Below are positions 11,740 to 24,031 of a stretch of 64,000 nt of DNA, piece by piece (within the stretch, counting starts at the first letter, position 1; each line of letters opens with the position of its first letter). This stretch comes from Rhabditophanes sp. KR3021 (lineage: Eukaryota; Nematoda; Chromadorea; Rhabditida; Alloionematidae). The stretch spans positions 8,184,001 through 8,248,000 of the forward strand of contig CAUJLY010000001.1 in the NCBI GenBank assembly GCA_963281155.1, read 5' to 3'. A program made the translations under genes and the position numbers. The notes beneath the pieces were generated by a model. That model did no database searches. It was not told the origin of the DNA and saw only the letters and a list, made by a program, of their open reading frames with translations.

Positions 11740-11998
11740 TTCTTAAATGTTAAATACTTTAGCAAGCACACAACTTTTCTAATTGTGAAAATGACTTTAT
11801 TGAATAAATGTTTGATTAAATAGTAAACCTTATCAGTTAATTAGTTTTCATTGTGTGTATCAATCTTGGATAGAATACAAACGATGATATCATTATGAAT
11901 CAATTTGATTAAAATTACTAAGGTTGTACGAATGATGATCTGATTATTAATCATTTTAATTTAAGATTATTAAGAATGTATTCATTTATTTTAGTTGA
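11740..11998. repeat. Copy 2 of the duplicated kelch-gene 3' flank
   Basis: Positions 11809-11990 repeat 8466-8655 with few differences. The copy holds the 3' UTR of the 11999-12963 gene and little else. Confidence 0.75.
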
Positions 11999-12963
11999 CT
12001 ACATTACAATTTTAGAACTATATGCATTTGGTACAGGTAAATGTACATTAAGAATACTCCATGTCTTGCTCTTTTTGTCGTATTTCTGTATAAAATCACA
12101 TTCTCCACCACTAACAACCAACGATACGTCATTTTCAAAGGAATTAGCTCCTTTAACTGATCTTGGAAGGTTTGCAATTGTACTCCAAGTGTTATTTCTT
12201 ATATCATATATTTGGCACAATTTCTTGTTATTACAATTATCACTATTTCCTGCACAAGTAATTGTTTGATTAAATGATGTAACTGCACTGTAATAAGTGT
12301 TGGTTGGAATATCTGATAAATAAGTCCATTTGCCTTCGCGAGGATCAAATCTAAGCAATATAATTATTTAATCTTTATTTTGATTACCTTTGGAATTTAT
12401 TGGAACACACATCTCCTATAACGTAAATAACGCCATCACTAATAATTGAATCATGACAACGAACACCTTTTAACAATTTTGGGGCTTGTATCCAAGTCAT
12501 TTTTTCTGGTTCAAAACTTAAACATTCCAATATTAATAAATCATTTTAAACTTACTATTCAACAGTGTCAATAGAAGCCCTTAGATCATCGGAAAAACCA
12601 CCAATAACATAAATCTGATTCAAATAAGTAACTGAAGAATAATCGTCATTATTTGGGCTCATTTGCAATGAAATAATTTCAGATGTGTTACTTTTTAAAT
12701 CATATCTGTAAACAAAAATTAATGCAAATAGGTATGAAATAAATTTACTTTTCAATTTTGTTATTATACATGTCTCCTAATATAAAAGCAAAATTTCCAA
12801 TTTTTTCTGAGCGATGTTTCCATTTTCCTATTTGTAATTTACCGATGATTTTAGCGGTAAAATTATTTTCATCAATTTCAACAACAGACTGTTTCGCATC
12901 GTGTCCACCAACTTAAGCAAATAAACATAATTATTTTTAGATAACAAACATACATAAAAGCAT
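11999..12963 (-). CDS. Kelch-only paralog, third copy
   Basis: The exons have the same kelch layout as the two preceding genes. They read MLL then FGGHDAKQSVVEIDENN; YDLKSNTSEIISLQMS; YFEPEKMTWIQAPKLL; FDPREGKWTYLSDIP; YDIRNNTWSTIANLP; and end NAYSSKIVM. The first clear ATG is at 12963. The frame stays open a little further upstream (ending NRYSEMLLF) but reaches a stop without another Met. Either an upstream exon is missing or the gene starts at the propeller. No BTB or BACK exons are visible to 13360. The last exon is closest to that of the 8671-10495 gene, in line with their shared 3' flank. Confidence 0.65.
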
Positions 12964-13254
12964 TTCCGAATATCTGTTGTCAGGTAATTGTGTGTAAGCT
13001 AAAATGAAAATGATTAATAATATGTTTCAATTCATTAAATTTGAGAAACATCCAATAGTAATGATATGGATATATTCAAATCATAGCAATGACTGATAGC
13101 ACAATTGAAGGAATGAGCTAAAATTAATAATAGTTATTCATATTAATATCACTTTATGTCATTTGACTACACCTTAGTCAACAAATTTCGAGTCATACTT
13201 TTAATCTGTTGGTAGACGATCTATTTGTAAAGCAAAGTATTACTACTTTCACAA

Positions 13255-13580
13255 TACAATTTAGAACTATTGTATTTTATGGGGGTATTTTGTTCTCATC
13301 AACAACAATAGATGCTTTATTTTGAGGTAATTAAAAGATAGGATATAAAATAAATTTGCAACTACAATACAATTTTAGAACTAAACTCATTAGAAACGGG
13401 TAATTTAAAATTATCAATTTTCCATGCTCTGCTCTTCTTATCATACATCTGTATTGTCTCGTATTCGCCTCCACCAACAACAATTGAACTTTCATTTTCT
13501 AAGGATTTTGACCCGTAAACTTCCTCCGGTAGACTTGCAATTTTGATCCGTGTGTTATTTCTTATATCATTGGGAAGTAC
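13255..13580 (-). pseudogene. Kelch C-terminal remnants
   Basis: At 13362-13571 the minus strand reads NDIRNNTRIKIASLPEEVYG, then SLENESSIVVGGGEYETIQM and PVSNEFSSKIVL with a stop. This is the last kelch repeat and tail of the cluster family, with nothing upstream. A second, shorter relic of the same end (ASIVVDEN and an intact-looking tail without a frame) lies at about 13255-13330. Both are dead ends left by unequal exchange in the tandem array. Confidence 0.6.
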
Positions 13581-13622
13581 TACTATGTCTAATATGTATA
13601 TTGTATGCTAATTTTAATCCGT

Positions 13623-13907
13623 CTATTTATCATATATCTTTGCACCAATCATATATATAGCTATAGGAATCACACAAAAAACTATAGTTACCGCCAACGA
13701 TAGTATTAGTCCAAAATAAAATTGTGTAGGGATTCGAGTATCAACACTACTAATTTCAAATGTTGTATTAAAACATTTCCCACTAAAATTAAATACATAT
13801 GTGTAAATCGGAAGTAGTATTTTACTGCAGACATAAAGTTATACGTACACACTTTACTTATTGTTTATAAAATATTTGATCAACCAACGACAAAGTAAGA
13901 TGCACAT
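13623..13907 (-). CDS. Possible small membrane protein
   Basis: A two-exon model (start 13907, short intron GTAAAG...CTGCAG, stop at 13623) encodes a polar Cys-containing stretch with sequons. A strong transmembrane segment (FYFGLILSLAVTIVFCVIPI) and a short tail AKIYDK follow. The membrane segment and tail look like real coding sequence. The 5' exon and the 33-nt intron are doubtful. The family is not recognised. Confidence 0.3.
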
Positions 13908-14024
13908 TGAAATATCAGAAAATTATTACATTGACTAAATACACATTATTTGACAGAAGTCTTTATAAATTTAATAATTTTAATATCATACGTGAGTATG
14001 CATGCAAATATTTGAAAACTATTT

Positions 14025-15521
14025 TTATTTTCTTTTATTAAATCCAGTTAAATATCCAGCAGCATCATTTGGACCACCTACATTTTTGCAAATGACATAA
14101 GCTACATAGTTACCGTTATTTACTAATGTATGCAAACCATGACCTTTAATTTTGACAATAAATTGCGAATATTTATTGCCGAAAATTGGCAATGGATTTT
14201 TATCGAATTTTAATGAACTTAATGGATGTCCATCAAGTTGGATTGAATCTGGATCACTACCATTGATATCAGCATAAAATTCAAGAATACAATCCTTCGC
14301 TAATGTATAGAATTGAGTTTTCCCTGTTACCCATTCTTGTACACTAGGAACATAATGCATAAAGTGGCCGTGAGCTGTAATGCCATCCTCATCTATAATT
14401 GATCCGTGTCTGTTGGTAACCATTTGACCAACATATGATGAAAAACCAATTACTGTATTGTTTATGAGTGAAATTTCTGTCAAACCTGACATATCAACAA
14501 TTTGTTCTGTACCCTGAACATTATTTACATCGTTATAAACAGTTATTTTGGCAACATCATTACAAGTCGCGGGTAGATTTGGTGGTGCAACATGTAGTCT
14601 TGTTGTAAAGTCATTTGTAATCATTCTTTGATGTGGAGGTGTCAAAAAAGTATTACATGGGATTGGTTGGGATGCAATTGGCATGAATGTAACATAATCT
14701 CCGTAACAAGATGCTCCACATGAGCTATCTAAATTACTAGTTGTAGTAGATGGAGCTTCAAAGAATAACATAATAGATGAGGTTGCTGTAATAGATATTG
14801 AAGTATTAATATCAGTTGTAACTTGATCATTAAGTGAATCAAAATAGATGCTGATATAATGCTGATCCTTCCCAATTGTAGTATCATATACAAGTGTTTG
14901 ATTTAAAACTAATACGTCATTTGCATAAGCAAGTACATCTATACTTATAGTATTCTCAATTGAAATGGGTAAAATTCCAACTACACCTTTAATAGCCAAA
15001 TTTGTATCTGGAGTTGATAAAAAATAATGTGTATCTGCATTTGTTATTGAGGGAATCAAAAAATGATCTCCCCATGAATTAATTGGGTCTAGAATTTTAC
15101 CAATAAGTTTAACTTGATCTGTACAATTTGCAAATATTCTGAAATCTTTAATTGCACGGTCTACGAATGATTCTTGATAATAATCAAGTGATGTCACAAC
15201 ATCATTTATATTAAAAGTAAACTAAATTGTTAAGTTACAAATTTATTAAAAATGATTTACCTCATTCGTAGCACCTAATATCGCCATTTCTTGAACTGTG
15301 ACAACTTTATAATCTGAAGTTTCAGTGTATTGGAATGTGCACGCAGTGTCACCATAAATAGGAATTACTATTACACTTGCTATTGCAGCTGAAGACAATT
15401 GGAGTGTACCATGATCGTAAGGAAATGAAAACACAAATGCGTTTCCATCTGAATCTGCTGGTTCTCCTTTGTCAGCAAAAAATCCCACAATTAAAAGTAA
15501 ATAAAAATATTTGTTCAACAT
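14025..15521 (-). CDS. Secreted IgGFc-binding-domain protein
   Basis: Two exons, 15521-15261 and 15221-14025, with a 39-nt phase-0 intron, give 485 aa. A signal peptide (MLNKYFYLLLIVGFFADKG) is followed by a domain that I match to the nematode IgGFc_binding family. Supporting features are a YYQESFVDRAIKDF-type start, beta-rich repeats, paired Cys (SSCGASCYGDY) and a C-terminal LHTLVNNGNYVAYVICKN. Nematodes have many secreted members, generally of unknown role and often intestinal or cuticular. No membrane anchor is seen. A 3' piece of a close relative lies at 24032-24304. Confidence 0.75.
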
Positions 15522-16673
15522 GATAATTAGAATATAAATAGTAATTTTGACTTAATAAATCTGCTTATATAATTGTCTTTCATTGTATCATTCTTATCAC
15601 AGCTATTATTAATGATAATTAAATTTTTTGTAGTTAGATGATAAAAAATATAGGTATATATTTAACATTGCTTTATTTTATTTTGTTATCAGACCATCAG
15701 TTTTTATAATTACTGTGGTGATTGGACATTTTATCAGATAGCTGTTTCCTCTCTGCGATCACAAGTGTAGATGATGTCGTTTATGTATATGGCAATCAAC
15801 ACGATGTAATTATATGCCTTATTTAACGACTATAATTGTAACAATGAAAGAAGTGGCCATCTTTGAAGGTGATTAATATGTTTAATTTAATCTCGAACAC
15901 ATTGGTTCTCGATCAGGTCGATATGTTCTCAAAACTCTAAACTAAAAAAATATGGTGATTATGATGTTATTAAATGAAGGAGAGAGAGTTGTCGGGCACG
16001 AAGTTATCATAATTAAATGCAGTAGATATTGGGGTGTCTGTTCCGCTTCTTATGCGCCGAGATACACGCACAACATTGCTATAATTTGCTATTATATTTA
16101 TTCATACTATTTTAAAACCATTTAAAACTTATTTATTATAGAGAACCTTCATATTTACTTCGGTATACAAGAAAGTCAGTTTTATCCCTATCGTATGTGG
16201 TACAGTTCGGTTTTTCTAATTAGCCAAATATTATTATGGATCTCAATGTATACTTCACTTGCACTTATACTGTTTATATTCAAAAGAATTTCTTTATTTC
16301 ATAAATAATGCTAAAATCGTAACAACTTTCATTAAATCATAACAAATTCCAATAAACACAATGATGCAATTTATTATTTAATAAATAAAATAATTTTTGT
16401 ACAGTTGATATGTCAATTCTTTCTTTATAAAATCGATAACCTAACATGTGAAATATGGGATGATAATAAATAAGGTAAAATAATTTGGTAAAACACTTTA
16501 CCAAACAGAATTGATGATAGATTACAAAGTTTTCAGCATTTTGCAAAAATTAAATTTGCCATGCATTTAACACTTCTCAATTAGAGACACAATTTTTAAT
16601 AATGCATTTAAGCGCTGCTATTTCATTCTGCTGTAATTATTAACAAACGTTCATTTATTTTAGATTATACACA
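15522..16673. other. Intergenic stretch between divergent genes
   Basis: AT-rich, with no supported ORF on either strand. It should contain the divergent promoters of the IgGFc-binding gene and the helicase. TTTATTTTAG at about 16655-16664 is the likely trans-splice acceptor for the helicase start at 16674. Confidence 0.5.
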
Positions 16674-19600
16674 ATGCGGGAAGAAAAAATAGAAAGCGTA
16701 GTCCCAAAAAGCCTCCAAGAAATGATTGATGGCTTACCAGAATTGCATGAGAAAGTGATGCTTTTAATGCGGGGTGCTATTAGAGAGAATATTACAGATT
16801 ATGCGTTAGATGAGTCTATTTTTCGCATAAAAGAAGCAAAAAAGACTTTCGACAAAACCTTGGTTTCATTTTGTTCCATTGCAAAAAAAAGTCAGAAAAA
16901 TAGAGCACCAGTGATAGGAAACGTGTCGGCAGAAGAGATGTTCGAGGAGGAAGAAGAGATCTTGGATGAGGTTGATGACGAAATTATATCAGACAATGAT
17001 GAATACTCTGATATTTATTCATCAAATGCGAATATGGGTAGTCTTTTGAAAGAAAGTCCTCGATCTACTATCATGGATGTGATGTTAGCCTTCAAAAATT
17101 TAGCTTCAACCAATCAAACAAATGTTGCGGAAAGTGTTTTAAGTACTCAAAAAGAAACTTCTAGCCCTAATAGTGTGGCTGGCAATTCAAATGTTCCAAC
17201 TGAAAGTGTAATTCCTCAAGATAAGACAGACGACAGCATTCTAAATGATAATGCCTTCGACGATTCTTCAGATGAAGAAATAGACTTTTTTAATGAAGAA
17301 CCCGACATTTTAGGTGATTTTATATCGGGTCGTCTAAAAGAAACTGAAGTTACAAAAAGAACAAATGGAGCTGTTAAATATACTTTGCAAGAAGACAGGG
17401 TGGTTTCTGAATCTGGCGTAAACATTGCAATTATTACTCCTGAAACATCAGTTGGGAATATCAAACCGAAGTCGCCAATTGCAAGTGGCTTAACTGAATC
17501 TTTGGTTGGAAGTAAAATCATTGATACGAATCAAGCAGTTCAGGGTACAAATGTTATTCAAGAATTTTCAGTAGATGAGAATATATCAAATGCCAATAAT
17601 GATCCACTAACAACTATCGAAGATGTTCAATCAAGTATGTCTTCTGAATCAAATATCTGCGAAGAAAAAGAATTATATTCAAATACATTAGCAAATTCGG
17701 TAGATACTATATTATCCATGACAGAATCATTCAGCGATGAGTTTACAGCTGACCCTTCCGTGATCTCAGAACTTTTCGAGACAAGAACTGTTTCTCAAGA
17801 AGAAAATATTGGTGAAGATATGGAAAATTCATCGGATATGGATGTTTCATCAGATGAATCTATTAAATATGCATCTAAAAATAAGACAAGTGTTTTTTTA
17901 AGTTCAGATTCAAAAGATGAAGCACAATTGGAAAGTGTCGAAGAATTAGAAAATAAGCCTATGGATGCCGATGGAATTAAAAAAGAAACGGATTCTAGGA
18001 AAAGAAAGTCACTCAGTAAGTCTAATATCACAAGTAAAAGACTCCGAACAAGAAGCAATGCCGACGAATCCTACATCGAAGAAATTTTGATATCATCTGA
18101 TGATGAACTACTTCCTGATCCTTTGAATTGCGTTAGGAAAAATCAAAGGCGCATCCTGACTGATGCCGAATTAGATCAATCGACTAAAGAGGCGATGAAA
18201 AATGACAAGCAAAAAAGATTGGCGTTTGGAGAGCATATCAAGCAAAGGGGTATCAAGTGCAAGCCACTTGGGGAAAATGAAACTGTTTATGATACAAAGC
18301 TTGAAGACATTATTTTGGACAATAATAAGGACAACCCTGTTTCTGTGCATCCGAATTTTGTTAAAGTTTTGAAGAAACATCAAGCTGAAGGAATAGACTT
18401 CTTATACTTTTCGACAATTGAAAGCGTCGATAAATTAGATCAAGATGGAACTGGGGCATGCTTAGCTTATTTTATGTCACTTGGAAAAACATTTATCACA
18501 ATTGCCTATCTCCACACAGTTTTGACTCACAACTTCATATCAAAAAAATTGTCTAAAGCCTTAATTCTGGTTCCCACAAATGTCCATTTTAATTGGAAAA
18601 ATGAATTCGAAAAATGGCAAAAGTTGTTGCCGCGAGATGTCCAAAAGATCAAGTGCGTCGACTTATTTGATAGACAACATAAATTAATCACAGCAGATAA
18701 TCAACGGTTAAGGATAATTGAAAAATGGTTTGACGACAAGGACCCCTCTGTTTTGATAATGGGCAATGACTTGTTTCGTACATTGTTGAAAAATAAAAGC
18801 CAAGACGTTAGTGCAAGATATAAGAAGTACTTGATAAATCCTGGTCCAGATATAGTTATTGTAGATGAGGCACATACCATTAAAAATAAGGCTACTCAAA
18901 TTACAAAGTTTGTTATGTCGTTCCGTACATTGAGGAGTAAGTCAAAACGCATTTAATTCTCTAATTAATTTACTTTAGGAATCGCATTAACAGGAACTCC
19001 GGTGCAAAACAATTTAAAAGAATACTACTGTATCATTAATTTCATTCGTCCAGGAATATTGGGAACTTCGAAAGAATTTTCAAATAGATACATGACACCC
19101 ATCGAAAGAGGATCTTCGGGAAGTGCAACCCCTGCAGAAAGGACGTATATGAATAGACGATATGCCGTGCTTTGGAAACTCCTGGAGTACACTGTTCATC
19201 GCAAAGATGGCAAATTTTTAGAAGAAACCTTGCCTCCTAAAAATGAATTTGTGATTGACTTGAAATGCACCGACAAGCAGATAATGCTATTTGAGAAAAT
19301 GAGTCAATTCATGATAGATAAAAAAGAACATTCGAATAATGCACACTGCCATCACTTTGATTTTTCGTCAAAGGCTATTGCGATTGCTTGCCACCCATTT
19401 TCAATCATTGCCAATTGCCATGAGTATGCTCAAATCATGTTGGCTGAAAAGGCGGCATCAGCAAATGACGATGGATTTGATGATGAAACAGCACAATATG
19501 AAGCGGAAATGAAGAAGTTGGATGGCCAAGCCAAAATTGCTGATTGTTTCGAGGATGTGGAAAGTTACTTCAAACCCGAGGATGAGTTTGATATTTCACT

Positions 19601-21233
19601 GAGTTCAAAGTTACTCTTTTTGATTGAACTACTGAAACAAGCTGAGACAGTAGGAGATAAAGTCTTAGTATTTTTCAACTACAATTTCACCCTCAATTAT
19701 GTTGTCAAGATTTTGGAACATTTAATGGCAACTGACCAATGGTACAGTGAAACTCACCCACTTCCCTTAGGTCGTAAAAAGCGTTATGGTTGGAGACTTC
19801 ACCATGACTATGCCATAATTAATGGTAAAACAAGTGCAATTGACCGTTCTCGTATTCAAGAAAGCTTCAACAACCCTAATCTGCCACGAAAAAGACTGGT
19901 TTTTCTAATTACGAGAGCAGGTGGTATTGGCATGAACATGGTCGGATTCAATAGAGCGGTTCTATTCGAATCGAACAGTAATCCAGCTTTAGATTCACAA
20001 GCTCTTCATCGAATCTACCGCGTCAATCAGAGAAAACCTTCCTTCTTTTACAGATTAATTGTGGACAGATCGATTGAGAAAATAATTCATCAAGAGCAAA
20101 TTAAGAAAGAGTCTACTTCTTTAAGAACTATTGACAAACATAATATTAGAGCAGCTAATAATTCGGATAAAGCAGATTGGTACACCTTTACTCCCAAGCT
20201 GGATGATTCTACAATTAAGCCCATCTTGCAGGTTCCAAAGGATGATGCTTTTGCGCGAATTATGCTTGCAAATAGAGATATTATTGTGAATTACGTTTCA
20301 AAAGACTCATTGTTACAAAATAGAGCAGAAGAAGCGTTAACTGAGGCAGAAATAGAAACAGAATGGAAAAAGTACGAAGAAGAAAATGAAAGAATAGAAG
20401 ATGAGAAGAAAGCCCATGCAGAATATATTCGTAAAAATCCAACTACAAATAACCAGCAAAACGGATTGCCCTCAAGATTGGAAAAGTTCGCACCAATATC
20501 TACCGGGCAACCTAATTTAAATATAAGAGATATCCTAAATGCTCTTGCCAATAATCAACGTTCTGGATTGGTAAATGCTTCAGCACATGATCGTCAGAAT
20601 CTAGGTAGACCAATGACTACTAGTGATGTTCGTAATGCGCTTGTCCAGATTGGCACACATCCGAACCTTGCTAATAAACTTGGGAGTCTTGTAACTAATA
20701 AGACTTTGGAATCTTTTTTAAATGCTTTTTCGAGTAAGAACAATGTAGGTACGAATTTGCCTGTTAATTCCGGCTTTGCTAATATCAATCTAAATACGAA
20801 TATTGCTCGTGTATCTGGCAATCCCATTTTAAATACTGCTAATGAACCTTCCACTGCTTCTTCAAATCAAAACATAAACAGACCTGTCAATAGCGTTAGA
20901 TCCTACTCCAAAGTCGGTTATAATTCAGTGCCTCATATTGCAAATGGAAAACCACCTCATTCGGTACATCCTATTACTAATGGAAGACCACCTAATTCAG
21001 TCATTAACGCTCCGACCTATTCACGATCAATGATCTTGCAAGATCCAAATGTAAGGTATCTTGGAAGTAGACATCAGTTATCCAATGCTCCTGTTCTCCG
21101 TAGCACACTGACTCATCCTTCAATTAGTGCTAGCACATCAACTAATGGTACACAGATTGGCTATGATCCAAAAAACCGTTGCATGAACAAAAATTCCCTC
21201 CTGCCTACGAAAGACTTACAACAAAAGAAGTAG
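16674..21233 (+). CDS. SNF2-family helicase, ATRX/ARIP4-like
   Basis: Two exons, 16674-18936 and 18979-21233, with a 42-nt intron, give 1505 aa. Residues 1-560 are acidic, Ser-rich and low complexity, with a basic patch near SRKRKSLSKSNITSKRLRTR. The SNF2 core then shows motif I (AYFMSLGKTFITIAYLH), motif II VDEAHTIKN, motif III RIALTGTPVQN across the splice junction, and motifs V-VI (AGGIGMNMVGFNRAVLF, then SQALHRIYRVNQRKPSF). The Cys/His insertions and the layout of the C-terminal lobe resemble ATRX/ARIP4 rather than classical SWI2. The tail is Asn/Ser-rich. Its expected role is ATP-driven chromatin remodelling in the nucleus. Motif I has MSLGKT instead of MGLGKT, and motif VI lacks the usual RxGQ glycine. 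No ADD domain was recognised. Confidence 0.85.
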
Positions 21234-21803
21234 GTTCGGGCCAATTATAATTGCCCAAATTAATTACGTAGTTTAATTCGATTCTTTTTTGTTATACCTT
21301 TTTATATTTAAAATAAATTTTTTTAAAACACACTTTTCAAAATTTAATACTCACATGTTGTGTAAAAGGCTAAGATTAGTTTCGTTTATTCGAATAAGTA
21401 GGTTGAGAAGTAGCAACAAAGTTACGAGACACATAATTATTATCAACCAATTAGTTGGTTTCCATTTTTTCATTTGAATCCTCTTCTTCAATGGATTGTC
21501 TTCAAAACTTCTCTTGCTCGAATTGAACCAACTCCAATAACTCTCTTTTAGAGCTTCATGAAAATAATCAAGTCATTAAGATTTGAGGTAAACCAACTGT
21601 GTTTCTCAATTCTCTCAATGGTAGCTCTCTTGCTTTGATGGGGAAAAAATAATACCAATTATTAGAAATGCCTCCATCTTAATAAATTGTTGATCATTCA
21701 TACAAAACTATTTTTAATCTTGGTTCAAACAAATTAGAAAACTGTACAAATAATATTTATTTAAATTTACTTGCGAATTAATTAAAAAGGCACTATAATT
21801 TTT
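21234..21803. other. Convergent 3' flanks
   Basis: This space lies between the helicase (plus) and the seryl-tRNA-synthetase-like gene (minus). Poly(A)-signal-like AATAAA runs are present. No gene is supported. Confidence 0.5.
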
Positions 21804-23067
21804 TCAAATCGAACAACTTGTTTCTTCTACTAAATCTTTAATTATTTGAGGCATTTCTTCTTGCTTTTGGCTCAAATGGTACGATTTTTCAAGGATGCTT
21901 CCTAAGATGGAGGAGATGTCGATCTCTAAGTATGAATGAGACGCAAATTCGTTTCCATCGCCATAAGTCATGTTTAATCGTTTGGAAATATAGCTCCCAA
22001 TTTTTGATTCACGTATTATTTGGTTCCTAGGAATTAATTCTTTATTCATATATTGAACCGCCTGTGATTCGAATTTTTCCAAACGTTGTACACAGACTGT
22101 CTCTTTTTGAAGTTCAAGACCCATATAACTTTCCAGCTCATTTAAGACAACGTCAGCTATTTTCTTAACCTCTTTATCACATTCCTCCTGACTTCTTCCC
22201 ATTACAACAATCCCAATCTTCTCCTTCTGCACTGAATTAAACAAATTCAACCCCTTCATAGCAATAGGTTGCCTATAAGACGTTCCTTGAGCCATAAAAC
22301 AAATCGGCCATTCATTTGTGTTCTCCGAAAAGTTTGTTTTAACAAAGTTGGCAAGAATGGTAGGTAGCGAAACTCCAGGTAAATACATTTTGCTTTCTTC
22401 TTTTCCTTCAGTGAAAGAACAAAAACTGTGGAGGTTCATATTGCATGCTTCTAGGATAGCTTGTCTGACCATGTAAGGTGGTGACACTGGTCTAGTCATA
22501 GTCAGTTTGTTTGTTATCCTTTCTTGGATAGCCTTTAATAAAGTAGCTGGATATCCCACCAAATGTATCAGACCATGTTTGGAATCCGTACGGCAAAGAC
22601 CCATCATTTTTAGAGTTGATATGTGAGTTAGGAAGGTAGGAAATTCTAGCTCAGCAGTCGTTTTTGTTTTGTTTTTCATACCAGCAAATTCCAACTCAGA
22701 TGTTGTTTCCTTCCCCACAACATTAGGCAGTTCCAACGCATTTAACAATCCGCAGCATTTCTCCTTTAATTCCCTTTTCAACCTTGCAGCATCCTAAACG
22801 AATCATATAAACTCCCAATTCATTCTAACTAACCTTTTCATCAGCTTTTTCAAACCTCCTAAAAGCATTCCACCATTCCATATAATCTTTCTCCACTATA
22901 TCGATGTCGACGTTTTCCATTCCCCTAGAGAGTAAGTTTTGCCTTAGACTTTCTTTATCTTGTAATCTATCCCTCAGATCGAGGTGTGGGTCTACGACAT
23001 GAGTTGTAGTTCCCATGTTTGGGACAAAGCGACATGCTAAATGAGTCATGAAGCGTCGTGATAGCAT
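21804..23067 (-). CDS. Mitochondrial seryl-tRNA-synthetase-like protein
   Basis: Two exons, 23067-22834 and 22793-21804, give 407 aa. The N-terminus (MLSRRFMTHLACRFV) looks like a mitochondrial presequence. An N-terminal helical arm follows (LDLRDRLQDKESLRQNLLSR through EKADEKDAARLKRELKEK) and then ELPNVV, as in seryl-tRNA synthetases. The class II core is recognisable (YLPGVSLPTILANFV, GTSYRQP, GLNLF), but motif-2 and motif-3 residues look altered: SVQ replaces HQF, and ASHSYLEID lies where an Arg is expected. The protein may be catalytically inactive, comparable in concept to the insect SLIMP paralog. It is downstream of taf-10 with 147 bp between them, which is operon-like. Confidence 0.6.
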
Positions 23068-23213
23068 TATTCGGCTGGAAAGATGATTTACTAATTAATT
23101 TAAAGAAATAACAAGATATTTAATGACAAACGAACTATTATTAGCAAGAGAAAACCTGTTGAAAAATTTATTTACATTATATTAAAAGACGAACACAATG
23201 ATGAAGAAAAACA

Positions 23214-23618
23214 TTATTTACCACCCCCTGTTTGAGTGATAGTAGGAACCTTTGGCAGCGGCTCGACTCCATACTCCTTCAAAACATCCTCCAGCACATC
23301 CATTGTCAACGCATACTTCACTTCCTTTATACCCTTTTTAGTAACCCCTAAACCACGATGCTTCGTCTGTGCCATACAATCCAATAGGATGTCTGATACA
23401 AACTTTTGAGTACATACAGATATGAGCTTAGATATGTTTGGATCTACGGCGTCAACACCACTCCGGTTTAGGTAGTAGTTGGTGACGGAATCTGGTAGGA
23501 CAGGATTGAAGCTGTCGAGTGTTTCCATGAATTGAAAGACGGGATCTATGTCTGGAGCGAAGGCTTGTTTACGGAGGGCAGATACCATTTCTGGACGGGT
23601 ATCATTTGGATTGCTCAT
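23214..23618 (-). CDS. taf-10: TFIID/SAGA subunit TAF10
   Basis: An intronless 134-aa protein with the TAF10 histone-fold signature: FMETLDSFNPVLPDSVTNYY, then LNRSGVDAVDPNISKLIS, and QKFVSDILLDCMAQ. TAF10 pairs with TAF3 or TAF8 in TFIID and with SPT7-type partners in SAGA. The short N-terminal region is normal for nematodes. An acceptor-like TTGCAG lies just upstream of the ATG. The next minus-strand gene starts 147 bp after the stop, suggesting a two-gene operon with TAF10 first. Confidence 0.88.
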   Translation of the reverse strand: MSNPNDTRPEMVSALRKQAFAPDIDPVFQFMETLDSFNPVLPDSVTNYYLNRSGVDAVDPNISKLISVCTQKFVSDILLDCMAQTKHRGLGVTKKGIKEVKYALTMDVLEDVLKEYGVEPLPKVPTITQTGGGK

Positions 23619-24031
23619 TTACCTGCAATATTTATGGTCTGGTTACCTAAATTAATAACATATGAATTGCTTAAGAGGAAGATTGACTTACCACAACAAT
23701 TGACGACTTCGAAATATTTGACATAAACTAAAATAATTACTCATTCAAGCTAAACTGGGTTTCCTGCAACTAACCAATTGGAATGATGCGTCTTTAAGAA
23801 TGTTCATTACATTAAATCATCTTTCAGATGTTCAAAGCAATATTGCAATTACATGATGGAAGCTAGAAACTTTAGTCCTAGAAATAGTTGCCGCATGTAA
23901 CTTAATTATCTTTGTCTATAATCCGACTCAGGCAAGCAAGTGGGATCAGTTTATAATTAAACATTTACTTTTTTAGAATAACATAGCTTCCCGCATTTGA
24001 TGACGTGTCTCTTGATTAACTGTTCTATTAA
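23619..24031. other. Intergenic stretch upstream of taf-10
   Basis: No ORF supported. It presumably contains the taf-10 promoter. A 64-aa plus-strand ORF here overlaps taf-10 and is a shadow. Confidence 0.5.

Noticed and set aside
16337..16546. 69-aa minus-strand ORF upstream of the helicase
   Set aside because: It has Lys/Tyr/Leu-rich composition expected of AT-rich DNA, no signal peptide, no splice context and no trans-splice acceptor.
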